Positions 55,810-55,980 of a stretch of 55,980 nt of DNA are shown piece by piece. The notes beneath the pieces are model-generated. The model was not told the DNA's origin and ran no database searches. It was given only the letters and a program-made list of their open reading frames with translations. Numbering within the stretch: position 1 is the stretch's first letter; each line of letters starts with the position of its first letter. The DNA lies in the NCBI GenBank assembly GCA_020437105.1, contig JAGQWR010000057.1:1-55980 (forward strand). The letters are read 5' to 3'. A program made the position numbers and the translations under genes. Source of the stretch: Saprospiraceae bacterium (GTDB lineage: Bacteria > Bacteroidota > Bacteroidia > Chitinophagales > Saprospiraceae).

Positions 55810-55980
55810 CTATAAAATTCATCTGTTACGAATCAACGGATGTAACGCTTTAAACGTTTTAAACGATTCAAACGCGTTAAACCTGAGCGGAGCGAACTTG
55901 GGTTGATTAGGGCTTTTAGCCCTTTTTGTCTATTCGGCTTCGCCGGTGGGTCTATTGCCTTCGGCTTGGGTCTATTGCGG
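55810..55980 (+). repeat. 171-bp direct repeat, copy B, cut by the window end
   Basis: Second copy of 55565-55735. Its mismatches weaken two of the hairpins: the ATTC stem and the TTCGC stem are both broken here, so copy A is closer to the fully paired form. The repeat probably continues beyond 55980. Confidence 0.9.

Noticed and set aside
55653..55906. Two short open frames in the terminal repeats
   Set aside because: They lie fully inside repeat copies, end in hairpins and have no coding character or start context.
1..55980. Phage or insertion sequence genes
   Set aside because: No transposase, integrase, capsid or portal-like product was recognised in any open frame.

Overview
The window looks like a chromosomal segment of a Bacteroidota bacterium, most likely a Saprospiraceae-like or related environmental lineage (the lineage is inference). 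The basis is six predicted cargo proteins of the type IX secretion system (three with type A and three with type B/CHU_C C-terminal domains), a PorP/SprF-like and a PorE-like protein, a CarboxypepD_reg/TonB-plug outer membrane beta-barrel protein, weak ribosome binding sites, and coding on both strands in short operons. No phage genes, transposases or CRISPR arrays were seen.

Layout. 1-60 holds a fragment of a mosaic hairpin repeat. 159-6176: a membrane-anchored coiled-coil/HhH protein, a ParE/RelE-type toxin-antitoxin pair, a DinB-like protein, an MscS channel and a sodium:solute symporter. 6339-17445: a same-strand block of surface and T9SS genes (modular CHU_C protein, PorP/SprF, PorE-like OmpA lipoprotein, repeat adhesin, BNR/sortilin-like protein). 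17515-23297: a PH-like membrane protein, an OmpR-type response regulator with its histidine kinase, a small Cys-rich secreted protein and an outer membrane beta-barrel protein. Two sets of TTAACA-like boxes in 11-bp phase sit in front of the PH-like gene and between the kinase and the Cys-rich gene, which suggests one local regulon. 23331-23477 is a 147-bp element that folds into a four-way junction. 23509-30510: a second modular CHU_C protein and a multidomain GH13 amylase, separated by a repeat-filled 430-bp spacer.

30657-41500: a cupin gene and a divergent TetR regulator sharing two near-identical operators, an ADP-ribosyltransferase-like protein, a lipoprotein alpha/beta hydrolase, an AraC regulator followed by an exported-looking pirin, a third CHU_C protein next to the C-terminal remnant of an alpha-carbonic anhydrase, an MDR oxidoreductase, and a G+C-rich soluble protein resembling the C-terminal domain of DUF2723 proteins. 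41630-55453: tRNA-Met, a YfiT/DinB protein, a GxxExxY protein, a mostly minus-strand run (thioredoxin-like, glycosyltransferase, lipoproteins, VOC protein, PLP decarboxylase, VCBS-repeat T9SS cargo, a YjdJ-like GNAT with a YjdI-CDGSH protein), and an ABC-HlyD-TolC export operon divergent from a DsbA-like gene. 55454-55980 is a dense array of 3-nt-loop hairpins joined by GGTCTA, with a 171-bp direct repeat; pieces of the same family occur inverted at 1-60 and at 26557-26639.

The strongest candidates for something new are the GGTCTA/triloop hairpin mosaic, the four-way-junction element, the 11-bp-phased operator arrays tied to a Cys-rich secreted protein, the stand-alone ADP-ribosyltransferase-like protein, and the alternating Cys-module T9SS protein. 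All functional assignments rest on reading translated motifs without database searches.
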